NCBI GenBank assembly: GCA_019234295.1
Contig: JAFALK010000012.1
Location: 1-64,000, forward strand
Length of the DNA stretch: 64,000 bases
Direction: 5' to 3'
From: Roseateles sp.
Lineage (GTDB): Bacteria; Pseudomonadota; Gammaproteobacteria; Burkholderiales; Burkholderiaceae_C
This document shows, piece after piece, positions 27,296 through 35,782 of the stretch; the stretch's first letter is position 1; every line of letters starts with the position of its first letter. The notes beneath the pieces are model-generated. The model ran no database searches. It was given only the letters and a program-made list of their open reading frames with translations, and had not been told where the DNA came from. A program made the position numbers and the translations under genes.

Positions 27296-30028
27296 TCAGA
27301 AGGTGTAGCTCGCGCCGACCGTGTAGTTGCGGCCGATCGCGCCGTCCTGATGCATGGCCGGGTTGTACGCGGCGCCGCCGGCCTGGGCGCCGTTGCCGGT
27401 CGAGCCGAAGGTCTGCAGGTCGTACGGCGCGTGGCGGTCGAACAGATTGGTCACGCTGGCGTGGACGGTGAACTTCTTGCTCACGGCGTAGCGGGCGGCG
27501 AAGTTGAAGCTCGTGAACGAGGGCACACTGCAGAAGTTCTGCCCCTGCGCCGGCACGCCGTTCGGGAAGGTGCCTTTGAGCGCGAAGTCGCAGGTGTTCG
27601 GGTTGGCCGTCGGATCGAGCACGCTGATGCCGCTGATGTAGTTGGCTGTGCCGGTCAGCTCCAGCGGCCCTTGCGTCCAGGTCAGCGAGGCCTGGATGCG
27701 ATCGCGCGGCGCGCCGGTGTCGCCCGAGACGAAGCTCGGCCCATGCGTGCCGGCGAAGGCATAGTTCACGCCGCCAAAGGTCATGCTGTAGCGCAGCATG
27801 TGGGTGGCGTTGAACTCGCTGCGCAGTTCGCCCCATTCGCCGAGATTCCAGTGCGTGCGCAGGTCGAGATCCAGCCCTGAGGTGTTGGTCACGCTGGCGT
27901 TGAGGAAGGGATAGGTCTCGTAGGTGATCGGGCCCACGGTCTCGCCGGGGATGGTCGGATCGGGAGCGGCGCGGTAGATCAGGGCGCCGTAGGCTGCCGG
28001 GTTGTTGAGCTGGGTCTGCCCGAGCAGGCCCACGGCGATGATCTGGTCCTTGATGCGGATGTTGTAGTAGTCGACCGAGACGTTGAACCACTCGGTCGGC
28101 TCGAGGATCACGCCGAAGGTGTAGGAGTTGGAGCGCTCGGGCTTGAGCTTGGGGTTGGAGAGCTGCAGCTCGGTGATGAAGATCCCACACTGGTTCGGGT
28201 CAATGGCCGTGCTGGCATTGCCGCCGGCGCAGAGCACCGGGTCGTAGAGCGGGTTCAGCACGCCAGACGTCGAGCCCGAATGGCCGGTCTCGGCCGGGTT
28301 CGGCGCGCGGAAGCCCTGGGCATAGGTGCCGCGCAGCGTGAAGCTCTTGCTCGGGACGTACTTGAAGCCGAACTTGGGTGTGGCCGAATTGCCGTAGGTG
28401 TCGTAATGGTCGGCACGGGCGGCGGCATCGAGCTCGAGCTCTTTGGTCACCGGTGCGACGAGTTCGCCATAGGCGGCCCAGACGGTCTGCTTGCCGGCGG
28501 CGAAGGAGTAGATCGGGCTGTACTGGTCACCGCTGGCGAAGCTGGCCGGGAAGCCCTCGTTGAGCTTGCGGGAGATCAGGTCAGTGCCCAGACCCAGCGA
28601 GAGCGGGCCGCCCGACAGCGTCATCAGCTCGCGGCTGCCGTGAACGCTGACGAAGTTGAGTTCGTTGGTCGAGGTGGCGTAGCCGGTCGGCGCGATCTCC
28701 TGGCGCAGAGCCGGGCTGATCGTGAGCGTCTGGCCGGGCACGAAATGGCCGTTGTTGAGCGCGCCCTGAAAGCCCTGGACGGACAGGAAGTTGGCGCTGA
28801 CGAGCTTGGTCTCGGTGCGCGTCACGCCAAGCGAGGCGTCGATGTCCCAGTCGCCGAGCTGGCCCGAGAGCTCGGCCACCAGGCGGCTGGAGGTGGTCTT
28901 GGTGCTCTGCAGCTGGGGTCCCAGCTGGGCGAGCGAATCGGTGAAGGGCGTCGTGCCGTCAGACTGTATGAAGGTGTAGGGATTGCCGGCCGGATTCGGG
29001 ATCGGGTTCTGCGAGTTCGACGGGCCGAAGGCGAAGCTCTGCAGGCCGGCGCTCACGTCGTTAAACACGCCGACCTGCTCGCCCTTGCTCGTGAACACCG
29101 AGGCCTGCAGATTCGCCGTCCAACCGTCGGACAGCTGCTTGGTGACGCGGCCAAGCAGGTTCAGGTTGGAGGTGCGCGGCTGAAGCTGGAGTTGGTCGTT
29201 GCCGGCGAGGTTGGGCCTGCCGTTGCTCGAGAAAATGTCCGAGGTGCCGCCCCATTTAGACCAGTCCGTGATGGCCAGGTAGGGGCGGCTCTTGAGCAGC
29301 ACCGGGTCCTGGTGGCGCGCCTCGAGCGAGAGATAGGCGTTGTAGCCGTCGCCGGTGAGGTCGCCGATGCCGCCGGTGATCGAGGCATGGTTGACCTTGC
29401 CGTCGCCATGTCCGGTGACGCCGGTCTCACCGCTGATCGTTACGCCCTTGAAGCTCTTCTTGAGAATGACGTTGACGACGCCGGCCATAGCATCGGAGCC
29501 GTAGACGGCCGAGGCACCGTCCTTGAGCACCTCGATGCGCTCGACGGCGTCGAAGGGGATGGAGGCGATGTCCACGAAGTCGCGCTCGCCATCGTCGGGC
29601 ATGGGGTAGGAGGCCATGCGGTGGCCGTCGATCAGCACCAGCGTTGCGCCCACCGTCAAGCCGCGCAGCGCCACGCCCGAGCCACCGGCTGCGAAGGCGC
29701 TGGCATTGCCTTGGCTCAGCGAGCCCATATTGTTGGCTGTGATGCCTTGCAGCACGTCGGCCAGATTGCTGTAGCCCGACTGCTTGAGGTCGTCAGCCTT
29801 GAGCGTCTGCACGGGGCTTGGCGTTTCGGCACTGATGCGCCGGATGTTGGAACCCGTGACCACCACGGTGCTCAACTTCACCTTGTCGGCGCCCTCGTTG
29901 GCGGTGGCCGGGTCAGCGTTGACTGGCACGGTTTGCGCATGGACAGCGGACGCTGCGAGCAGCGGTAGCGCCAGCAGACAGGCCGAGGCTAGCGTCTTGA
30001 GAGGGAAGCGAGTCACGTTGTTGTTCAT
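27296..30028 (-). CDS. TonB-dependent outer-membrane receptor in the polyamine operon
   Basis: 910-residue outer-membrane receptor. It has a signal peptide (LLALPLLAASAVHA before QTVPV), a TonB-box/plug region (STVVVTGSNIRRISAETPSP, VALRGLTVGATLVLIDGHRM, IEVLKDGASAVYGSDAMAGV) and a long 22-strand-type barrel ending in GASYTF, the C-terminal aromatic expected for BAM. The plug is of the TonB_rec group with the YGSDAMAGVVN motif, not a siderophore-specific one. Its stop abuts potF and its start is 67 bp after spuC, so it appears co-transcribed with polyamine uptake and catabolism. The ligand is unknown. Confidence 0.9.
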   Translation of the reverse strand: MNNNVTRFPLKTLASACLLALPLLAASAVHAQTVPVNADPATANEGADKVKLSTVVVTGSNIRRISAETPSPVQTLKADDLKQSGYSNLADVLQGITANNMGSLSQGNASAFAAGGSGVALRGLTVGATLVLIDGHRMASYPMPDDGERDFVDIASIPFDAVERIEVLKDGASAVYGSDAMAGVVNVILKKSFKGVTISGETGVTGHGDGKVNHASITGGIGDLTGDGYNAYLSLEARHQDPVLLKSRPYLAITDWSKWGGTSDIFSSNGRPNLAGNDQLQLQPRTSNLNLLGRVTKQLSDGWTANLQASVFTSKGEQVGVFNDVSAGLQSFAFGPSNSQNPIPNPAGNPYTFIQSDGTTPFTDSLAQLGPQLQSTKTTSSRLVAELSGQLGDWDIDASLGVTRTETKLVSANFLSVQGFQGALNNGHFVPGQTLTISPALRQEIAPTGYATSTNELNFVSVHGSRELMTLSGGPLSLGLGTDLISRKLNEGFPASFASGDQYSPIYSFAAGKQTVWAAYGELVAPVTKELELDAAARADHYDTYGNSATPKFGFKYVPSKSFTLRGTYAQGFRAPNPAETGHSGSTSGVLNPLYDPVLCAGGNASTAIDPNQCGIFITELQLSNPKLKPERSNSYTFGVILEPTEWFNVSVDYYNIRIKDQIIAVGLLGQTQLNNPAAYGALIYRAAPDPTIPGETVGPITYETYPFLNASVTNTSGLDLDLRTHWNLGEWGELRSEFNATHMLRYSMTFGGVNYAFAGTHGPSFVSGDTGAPRDRIQASLTWTQGPLELTGTANYISGISVLDPTANPNTCDFALKGTFPNGVPAQGQNFCSVPSFTSFNFAARYAVSKKFTVHASVTNLFDRHAPYDLQTFGSTGNGAQAGGAAYNPAMHQDGAIGRNYTVGASYTF

Positions 30029-30095
30029 GGTGGGTTCCAGAGCTCCAAAGGGTCGATGTTGAAAGGCCGAAGCTGGGGCATGCGCGGTCGTTCGA

Positions 30096-31475
30096 CTACT
30101 TGAACCAACCGCGCTGCCTGAGATCGTTCAGGGTCAGGTCCAGGCAGCGCTTGATCAACTGCATCATTTCGTCGATCTGCTCTCGGGTCATCACGAGAGG
30201 CGGGGCGATGATCATCCGATCACCGACGGCACGCATGATGAGCCCGTTGCCGAAGCAGTGTCCGCGGCACACCATGCCGACCTCCAACTCGCTAGCAAAT
30301 CCCGCGCCCGAGGTCTTGTCCTTGACGAGTTGTACGGCGCCCATCATTCCGCAGGTCTGCACCTCACCCACCAAGGGGTGATCCTCAATTTCGAGGAAGC
30401 GCTGCGCCAGATAGGGGCCGACGTCCTCGCGTACGCGGCGTACCAGGTCCAGCTCGCGCAACAGGCCGATGTTGGCGATGGCCACGGCACAGGACACCGG
30501 GTGGCCCGAGTAGGTGAAGCCGTGGGTGAACTCGCCGCCCTTCTCGATCAGGGCGCGGGCGACGCGCTCGCCGACCATCACGCCGCCCAGCGGCACATAG
30601 CCCGAGGTCACGCCCTTGGCGAACGTCATCAGGTCGGGGCGCGTGCCGAAGGTTTCGCATCCGAACCAGTTGCCAGTGCGGCCGAAGCCGCAGATGACCT
30701 CATCGCTGACGAGCAAGATGCCGTACTTGTCGCAGATGCGCTGGATCTCGGGCCAGTAGGTCGAGGGCGGCACGATCACCCCGCCGGCGCCCTGCACGGG
30801 TTCGCCGATGAATGCGGCAACGCGCTCGGGGCCGACTTCGAGAATCTTGGCCTCGAGCCAGCCGGCCGCGATGAGGCCGAACGCCTCACGGCTGTGCTCG
30901 CGCCCCAGTTCGAACCAGTGCGGCTGTTCGATGTGCACGATATCGGGGATCGGCAGGCCGCCTTGCTCGTGCATGCCGCTCATGCCGCCCAATGAGGCAC
31001 CGGCCATGGTGGAGCCGTGGTAGCCGTTCTTGCGGCTGATGATGACCTTGCGCGCGGGCTCGCCCATCACGTCCCAGTACCGCCTCACCATGCGCACGAT
31101 GGTGTCGTTACCTTCTGAGCCCGAGCAGGTGAAGAAGACATGCTGGAATTGCGGCGGCGTGACCTCGGCCAGCAGCTCGGCCAGCTCGATGGCCGGCACG
31201 GTCGCGGTTTGAAAGAAAGCGTTGTAGAAGGGCAGTTCCTTCATCTGGCGCGTCGCCGCGTCGACCAGGGCCTGCTGGCCGTAGCCGGTATTCACGCACC
31301 ACAGGCCGCTCATGGCGTCGAGAATCTTCTGTCCCTCGCTGTCCCACAGATAGATGTTTTCTGCGCGCTCGATGATGCGCGCGCCCTTGCGCGCAAGGCC
31401 GGCATGGTCGGTGAACGGGTGCAAGAAATGTCTTGTGTCTGCCTGCTGCAGATCAAGGGTGCTGCGAGTGTTCAA
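30096..31475 (-). CDS. spuC: Polyamine:pyruvate aminotransferase (SpuC-like)
   Basis: Class III PLP aminotransferase of about 459 residues, removing a terminal amino group of putrescine/cadaverine/spermidine with pyruvate as acceptor. Features are AMSGLWCVNTGYGQ, FFTCSGSEGNDTIVRMVRRY, RKNGYHGSTMAG, ILLVSDEVICGFGRTGNWFG and the PLP lysine in LMTFAKGVTSGYVPLGG. The start is taken as TTG at 31475 because GAGGAG lies 6 bases before it; the ATG at 31493 overlaps puuA and has no ribosome site. It gives a direct transaminase route parallel to the Puu route. Confidence 0.88.
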   Translation of the reverse strand: MNTRSTLDLQQADTRHFLHPFTDHAGLARKGARIIERAENIYLWDSEGQKILDAMSGLWCVNTGYGQQALVDAATRQMKELPFYNAFFQTATVPAIELAELLAEVTPPQFQHVFFTCSGSEGNDTIVRMVRRYWDVMGEPARKVIISRKNGYHGSTMAGASLGGMSGMHEQGGLPIPDIVHIEQPHWFELGREHSREAFGLIAAGWLEAKILEVGPERVAAFIGEPVQGAGGVIVPPSTYWPEIQRICDKYGILLVSDEVICGFGRTGNWFGCETFGTRPDLMTFAKGVTSGYVPLGGVMVGERVARALIEKGGEFTHGFTYSGHPVSCAVAIANIGLLRELDLVRRVREDVGPYLAQRFLEIEDHPLVGEVQTCGMMGAVQLVKDKTSGAGFASELEVGMVCRGHCFGNGLIMRAVGDRMIIAPPLVMTREQIDEMMQLIKRCLDLTLNDLRQRGWFK

Positions 31476-31485
31476 TGGAGTCTCC

Positions 31486-32853
31486 TCAAACATGCAAGAG
31501 AAGGTGCTCGCGTTCCCAGGGCGAGATCACCGTCATGAATTCCTCGTACTCGGTTTCCTTGACCTCGGTGTAGACCGTGACGAAGCTCTCGCCGAGCACA
31601 GACGCCAGGTCCTTCTCGGCGCGCAACAGGTTGAGCGCGTCACCGAGGCTGCGCGGGAGCGCGAAGTCACCGAGGTAGGCGTCGCCCTTGCACTCAGGCG
31701 TGGGCTCGATGCGATTCTTGATGCCCAGATAGCCGCAGGCCAGAGTGGCAGCCAGGGCCACGTAGGGATTGGCGTCGGCGCCGATCACTCGGTTCTCGAT
31801 GCGGCGCGCCGAGGGCGCGGCCACCGGCGAGCGAATGCCCACGGTGCGGTTGTCCGTGCCCCACTGGATGTTGATCGGCGCAGCGGTATTGCGGGCCAAG
31901 CGGCGGTAGCTGTTCACATAGGGCGCGAACAGGGCCATGGCAGCTGGGATGTATTTCTGCAGGCCGCCGATGTACCAAAAGAACTCCTGGCTGGGCGTCC
32001 CGTCTTCATTGGAGAAGAGGTTGCGACCCGTGCGCTTGTCGATGATGCTCTGGTGCACGTGCATGGCGCTACCGGGCTCGCCGAAGATCGGCTTGGCCAT
32101 GAAGGTGGCGAACATGTCGTGGCGCAATGCGGCCTCGCGCACAGTGCGCTTGAAGAAGAAGACCTCGTCGGCCAGGCCCAGCGGATGGGCATGGAAGAAG
32201 TTGATCTCCATCTGGCCAGCGCCGATTTCGTGAATCAGCGTGTCGACGTTGAGCTCCATCTTTTCGCAGTAGTCATAGACGTCTTCGAACAGCGGATCGA
32301 ACTCGTTGACGGCGTCAATCGAATAGGCCTGGCGCGAGGTTTCGGCGCGACCGCTACGGCCGATGGGCGGCTTGAGGGGCACGTCGGGATCGGTGTTGCG
32401 TGCCACAAGGTAGAACTCCAGCTCGGGCGCAACGACCGGATCCCAGCCCTCGTCCTCGAAGAGCTGACAGACGCGGCGCAGCACCGAGCGAGGCGCGAAG
32501 GGCACAAGATTGCCGTGGCGGTCGTAGCAGTCGTGGATGATCTGCGCGGTCGGGTCGACGGCCCAGGGTACAAGGCGCGCCGTGGTCGGGTCGGCGCGCA
32601 GGTGCATGTCCATGTCGTTGGGGCTGATGACGTCGTAGTAAGGCCCTTCTTCAGGGAACTCGCCCGTCACGCCCATGGCCACGACCGCCTCAGGCAGTCG
32701 CATGCCGCGATCCTCGGTGAATTTTTCGCGCGGCAAGATCTTGCCGCGGGCTACGCCCGTGAGGTCGGGGACGAGGCATTCAATTTCGGTCACACGGTGG
32801 TTGCTGAACCACTGCTCCAGTTCACCGAACGTGAAATCGTTTCTGAGCACCAT
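31486..32853 (-). CDS. puuA: Gamma-glutamylputrescine synthetase (glutamine synthetase family)
   Basis: 455-residue GS-fold ligase joining glutamate to putrescine with ATP. The ATG at 32853 (MVLRNDFTFGELEQWF) has AAAGGTG 5 bases upstream. GS landmarks are present: APELEFYLVAR, GAGQMEINFFHAHPLGLADE, GSAMHVHQS, and RRLARNTAAPINIQWGTDNR. The context (spuC, puuD, puuB, puuC) supports PuuA rather than GlnA; biosynthetic GlnA would show the adenylylation tyrosine segment, which I do not see. The first step of the glutamylated route. Confidence 0.92.
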   Translation of the reverse strand: MVLRNDFTFGELEQWFSNHRVTEIECLVPDLTGVARGKILPREKFTEDRGMRLPEAVVAMGVTGEFPEEGPYYDVISPNDMDMHLRADPTTARLVPWAVDPTAQIIHDCYDRHGNLVPFAPRSVLRRVCQLFEDEGWDPVVAPELEFYLVARNTDPDVPLKPPIGRSGRAETSRQAYSIDAVNEFDPLFEDVYDYCEKMELNVDTLIHEIGAGQMEINFFHAHPLGLADEVFFFKRTVREAALRHDMFATFMAKPIFGEPGSAMHVHQSIIDKRTGRNLFSNEDGTPSQEFFWYIGGLQKYIPAAMALFAPYVNSYRRLARNTAAPINIQWGTDNRTVGIRSPVAAPSARRIENRVIGADANPYVALAATLACGYLGIKNRIEPTPECKGDAYLGDFALPRSLGDALNLLRAEKDLASVLGESFVTVYTEVKETEYEEFMTVISPWEREHLLLHV

Positions 32854-32998
32854 AAAGCACCTTTGGGTCTGCGTCGGGCCGGGGATGTCGTGATGCGGCC
32901 TGAATTGGGAAGCGCTGGAGGAGCGCGGGACAGGAACTCGGGACAAGAACTCGGGCGTCTCTTGGCGGACGCCTTCGCGAGAAGCGCCGAAGCGGGCG
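32854..32998 (-). promoter_or_regulatory. puuD-puuA spacer with 13-bp tandem repeat
   Basis: This 145-bp gap is the longest within the operon. It contains two adjacent copies of GGGAC[A]GGAACTC-type 13-mers (32927-32939 and 32940-32952, one mismatch). An internal promoter or mRNA-processing element is possible; nothing more is visible. Confidence 0.35.
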
Positions 32999-33793
32999 CT
33001 AGGTCTCCGGATCGGTCTTGGAGTCGTGGCGAAGGCTGCGCACCTGATCGCGGTAGTCGCGGCAGGCTTGGCCAAAGGCCTGCAGCAAGGCCATGGAGAC
33101 CGGGTTGTCGGCGGCCTGCCACTCTGGATGCCATTGCACACACAGCGAGAAGCCGCGCGCCGGCTCGATGCTGAAGGCCTCGACCAGGCCATCGGGCGCG
33201 ACGGCTTCGATGCGCAGGCCCGGCGCGAGGCGGTTCACGCCCTGGCCGTGCAGCGAGTTGACCTGCACCGGGCCCGTGCCGAGCAGCGCATGCAGTCGTC
33301 CGCCCGGCAGCACGGTGACGGCATGCTGCTCGGCATAGGCGATCTGGGGCGGCAAGCCCTTGGGCGCGCGATGGTCGGCCAGGCCCGGTTGCTCCTGTAC
33401 AGCCTGGTGCAGGCTGCCGCCGAGCGCGACATTGGTTTCCTGGAAGCCGCGGCAGATCGCGAATAGCGGCAGGCCCATGGCTGTCGCGCGGCGGATCAGC
33501 GGCAGCGTCAGCGCGTCGCGGTCCGGGTCCAGCGGCAGTTCGGCATCGTGCACATCCTCCTCGAAATGACTCGGGTGGACATTGGAAGGCGAACCGGTGA
33601 GGAACACGCCGTCGGCCAGGGCCAGCCAGTCCTCAAGCTCGTCCGGGCCGGCGTTCGGCACTACCAACGGCAGGCCGCCGGCCAGGCGCACGGCGTCGAT
33701 GTACTTCTTGCCCACGACGTGGAAGGGGTGGTCGCCGAGCTGCCGGTTGCACACCGGCACCAGGATCTGGGGCTTGCGCAGCGCGGTGCTCAC
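32999..33793 (-). CDS. puuD: Gamma-glutamyl-GABA hydrolase
   Basis: 264-residue class I glutamine-amidotransferase-like hydrolase (peptidase C26) that releases GABA and glutamate from gamma-glutamyl-GABA. The nucleophile Cys sits in LPLFAICRGFQETNVALGG and the His-Glu pair in SLCVQWHPEWQ; HPFHVVGKKYIDAV and DGVFLTGSPSNVHP are also typical. Its start overlaps the stop of the upstream oxidoreductase by 4 bp, so the two are coupled. Confidence 0.94.
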   Translation of the reverse strand: MSTALRKPQILVPVCNRQLGDHPFHVVGKKYIDAVRLAGGLPLVVPNAGPDELEDWLALADGVFLTGSPSNVHPSHFEEDVHDAELPLDPDRDALTLPLIRRATAMGLPLFAICRGFQETNVALGGSLHQAVQEQPGLADHRAPKGLPPQIAYAEQHAVTVLPGGRLHALLGTGPVQVNSLHGQGVNRLAPGLRIEAVAPDGLVEAFSIEPARGFSLCVQWHPEWQAADNPVSMALLQAFGQACRDYRDQVRSLRHDSKTDPET

Positions 33794-35100
33794 AATAGGT
33801 CCTTCAGCCGGTAATAGGCCATGCCCAGCACCAACGCTGGCATGCGCATCAGGCGCCCGCCGGGAAAGCGACGGTGGTTCAGGCGCGCGAAGGTGTCGAA
33901 GCGTGCGGCGTCGCCATGCATGGCCTCGGCCACCACGCGGCCGGCCAGACCGGTCAGCGCCAGGCCATGGCCCGAGAAGCCTTGCAGATAGTAGACGTTG
34001 CGCGCCGCACCGAGGCGACCGAAATCAGGCGCCCGGTTCATCGAGATGTCCACGAAGCCGCCCCAAGCGTATTGCATCGCCACGTCGCCCAACTGCGGAA
34101 AACTCTGGAGCAGCCGGGCGCGCATGCTGCTGATCAGCGAGCGTGGCGTGACCGTGCTGTAGCTCACGCGCCCGCCGTAGAGCAGGCGCTGGTCGAGCGT
34201 GGGGCGGAAGTAGTCGAGCACGAAGTTCGTATCGCAGACCGCCGAGCGGCTTGGGATGAGCGCGCGCAGCCGCTCGGCTTCCATGGGCTCGGTGCAGGCG
34301 ATGTAGGTGCCCACGGGCATGATGCGCGCGGCGAGGTCCGGCGCCAGCGAGGGCGCGAGCTCGGGCAAGTAGACATTGCCAGCCAGCAGCACCTGGCGCG
34401 CCCGCACCTGGCCTTGCGCCGTGCGCAGCAGCACAGTCTCGCCGTGTTCCATCGATGTGACAGGGCTGTATTCGTGCAGTCGCACGCCCAGGTTCACGGC
34501 CGCGCGGGCCAGGCCCAGGCTGTATTTGAGCGGGTGCAGATGGCCGGAGCGCGCGTCGTGGCAGCCGGCATGGAAACGCCGGCTGGCAATCCACTCGCCG
34601 ATCTCCGCGGGAGGGATCCAGCGCAGCGGATAGTCGTAGACCTCGGCCATACGCTGCACCCAGTGCTCGAGCTCGGCGGCCTTGACGGCGCTCGTGGCCA
34701 AGCCCAGGAAGCCGTCCTGCCATTCGGCATCGATGTCGAAGCGGGCGCAGCGCTCGCGAATCAGGTCCAGCGCCTCGATGCTCATGGCCCAGATGCGGCG
34801 AGCCTCGTCCAGGCCCAGCTGCGCCTCGATGGTCGCCTGGTCGCAGGCCAGGCCGTGGATGGCTTGGCCGCCGTTGCGGCCCGAGGCGCCTCCACCGACG
34901 AGCCCTGCCTCGAGCAGCACGACCTCGTGGCCGCGCTGCGCCAGCTCCACCGCGGCCGAAAGCCCGGCCAGCCCGCCGCCGACGATGGCCACATCCGCGC
35001 TCACGGACTCGCTCAGCGCCGCATAGCCCGGGCCACGCTGCACGGTGGCCGCGTAATAGGAGTCCTGGGTCAGTTCACGATCGAGGGCGAGCAGCTTCAT
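33790..35100 (-). CDS. FAD-dependent gamma-glutamylputrescine oxidase-like protein, copy 2
   Basis: 436-residue DAO-family flavoprotein starting MKLLALDRELTQDSYYAATV. The FAD motif is VAIVGGGLAGLSAAVELAQR, followed by GGGASGRNGGQAIHG, and the C-terminal FAD loop is NVYYLQGFSGHGLALTGLAG. The ATG at 35100 was chosen because the longer reading has no domain upstream. It is the first gene of the polyamine operon and a paralogue of the product at 20530-21822. It probably oxidises a glutamylated polyamine, with specificity perhaps different from copy 1. Confidence 0.87.
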   Translation of the reverse strand: MKLLALDRELTQDSYYAATVQRGPGYAALSESVSADVAIVGGGLAGLSAAVELAQRGHEVVLLEAGLVGGGASGRNGGQAIHGLACDQATIEAQLGLDEARRIWAMSIEALDLIRERCARFDIDAEWQDGFLGLATSAVKAAELEHWVQRMAEVYDYPLRWIPPAEIGEWIASRRFHAGCHDARSGHLHPLKYSLGLARAAVNLGVRLHEYSPVTSMEHGETVLLRTAQGQVRARQVLLAGNVYLPELAPSLAPDLAARIMPVGTYIACTEPMEAERLRALIPSRSAVCDTNFVLDYFRPTLDQRLLYGGRVSYSTVTPRSLISSMRARLLQSFPQLGDVAMQYAWGGFVDISMNRAPDFGRLGAARNVYYLQGFSGHGLALTGLAGRVVAEAMHGDAARFDTFARLNHRRFPGGRLMRMPALVLGMAYYRLKDLL

Positions 35101-35189
35101 AGAGATGATTGCGGCGGTGCACCAGTCTAGGCTGGGCGGCACGCAATGTGGCGGCGCGCGCGCGCAGGCTAAACCCGATGTTTTGCAAT

Positions 35190-35206
35190 CCAATGCTATA
35201 AATTGG
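35190..35206. promoter_or_regulatory. Candidate Lrp-type operator
   Basis: Inverted repeat CCAAT - gctataa - ATTGG in the 111-bp gap between the divergent polyamine operon and lrp-like gene, overlapping an AT-rich TATAAAT box that may be a -10. Lrp/AsnC proteins often bind such symmetric AT-rich sites next to their own gene. Inferred only. Confidence 0.45.
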
Positions 35207-35211
35207 GGAAT

Positions 35212-35703
35212 ATGAAGAATTCAATGCCTTCGAAGATCGATGAAGTGAAATTGGATGCGATTGACCGCAGCATCCTGAACGAGTTGCAGCGCGACGGTCG
35301 CCTGCCCAACCAGGAGCTGGCCCAGCGCGTCCATCTCTCGCCCTCGGCCAGCCTTCGGCGCGTGAAGCGTCTTGAGGAATGCGGCGTCATCGATCGCTAC
35401 GTGGCCCTGCTCAATCCCAGAGCTGTCGGCAAACAGGGCACGAGCTACACCATCATCAACCTGGAGCGCATGACAACGGCCGCCCTGGCCGCATTTGAGG
35501 AAGCTGTGCTCGCCAGTCCCGATGTGCTCGACTGCTTTTATGTGGCCGGCGCCAACGACTACCTGATCCGCTTCGCCTATAAGGATGCCGAGGATCTCGA
35601 GCGTTTTCACACCCAGGTGCTGATGCAGCTGCCCGAGGTGGCGCGGTCGAACTCGATGCTGGTACTCAGGACCATCAAGAAGAGCACTGCATTCGAGCTC
35701 TAG
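35212..35703 (+). CDS. Lrp/AsnC-family regulator
   Basis: About 163 residues: an N-terminal HTH (LDAIDRSILNELQRDGRLPN, SPSASLRRVKRLEECGVIDR) and a C-terminal RAM effector domain (VLDCFYVAGANDYLIRFAYK). The start is the ATG at 35212; a second ATG at 35224 (MPSKIDEVK) is also possible, and the spacing from GGGGAA favours the later one. It is divergent from the polyamine operon, so it is its probable local regulator, with a polyamine or amino acid as likely effector. Confidence 0.9.
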   Translation: MKNSMPSKIDEVKLDAIDRSILNELQRDGRLPNQELAQRVHLSPSASLRRVKRLEECGVIDRYVALLNPRAVGKQGTSYTIINLERMTTAALAAFEEAVLASPDVLDCFYVAGANDYLIRFAYKDAEDLERFHTQVLMQLPEVARSNSMLVLRTIKKSTAFEL

Positions 35704-35782
35704 GCGTGGCCGTACGCGACAGCCTGACCTGGATTTCTCGCAAAGGCCGCGGGACCCTGGCGTGGCGCTTTGGATGTGGACC

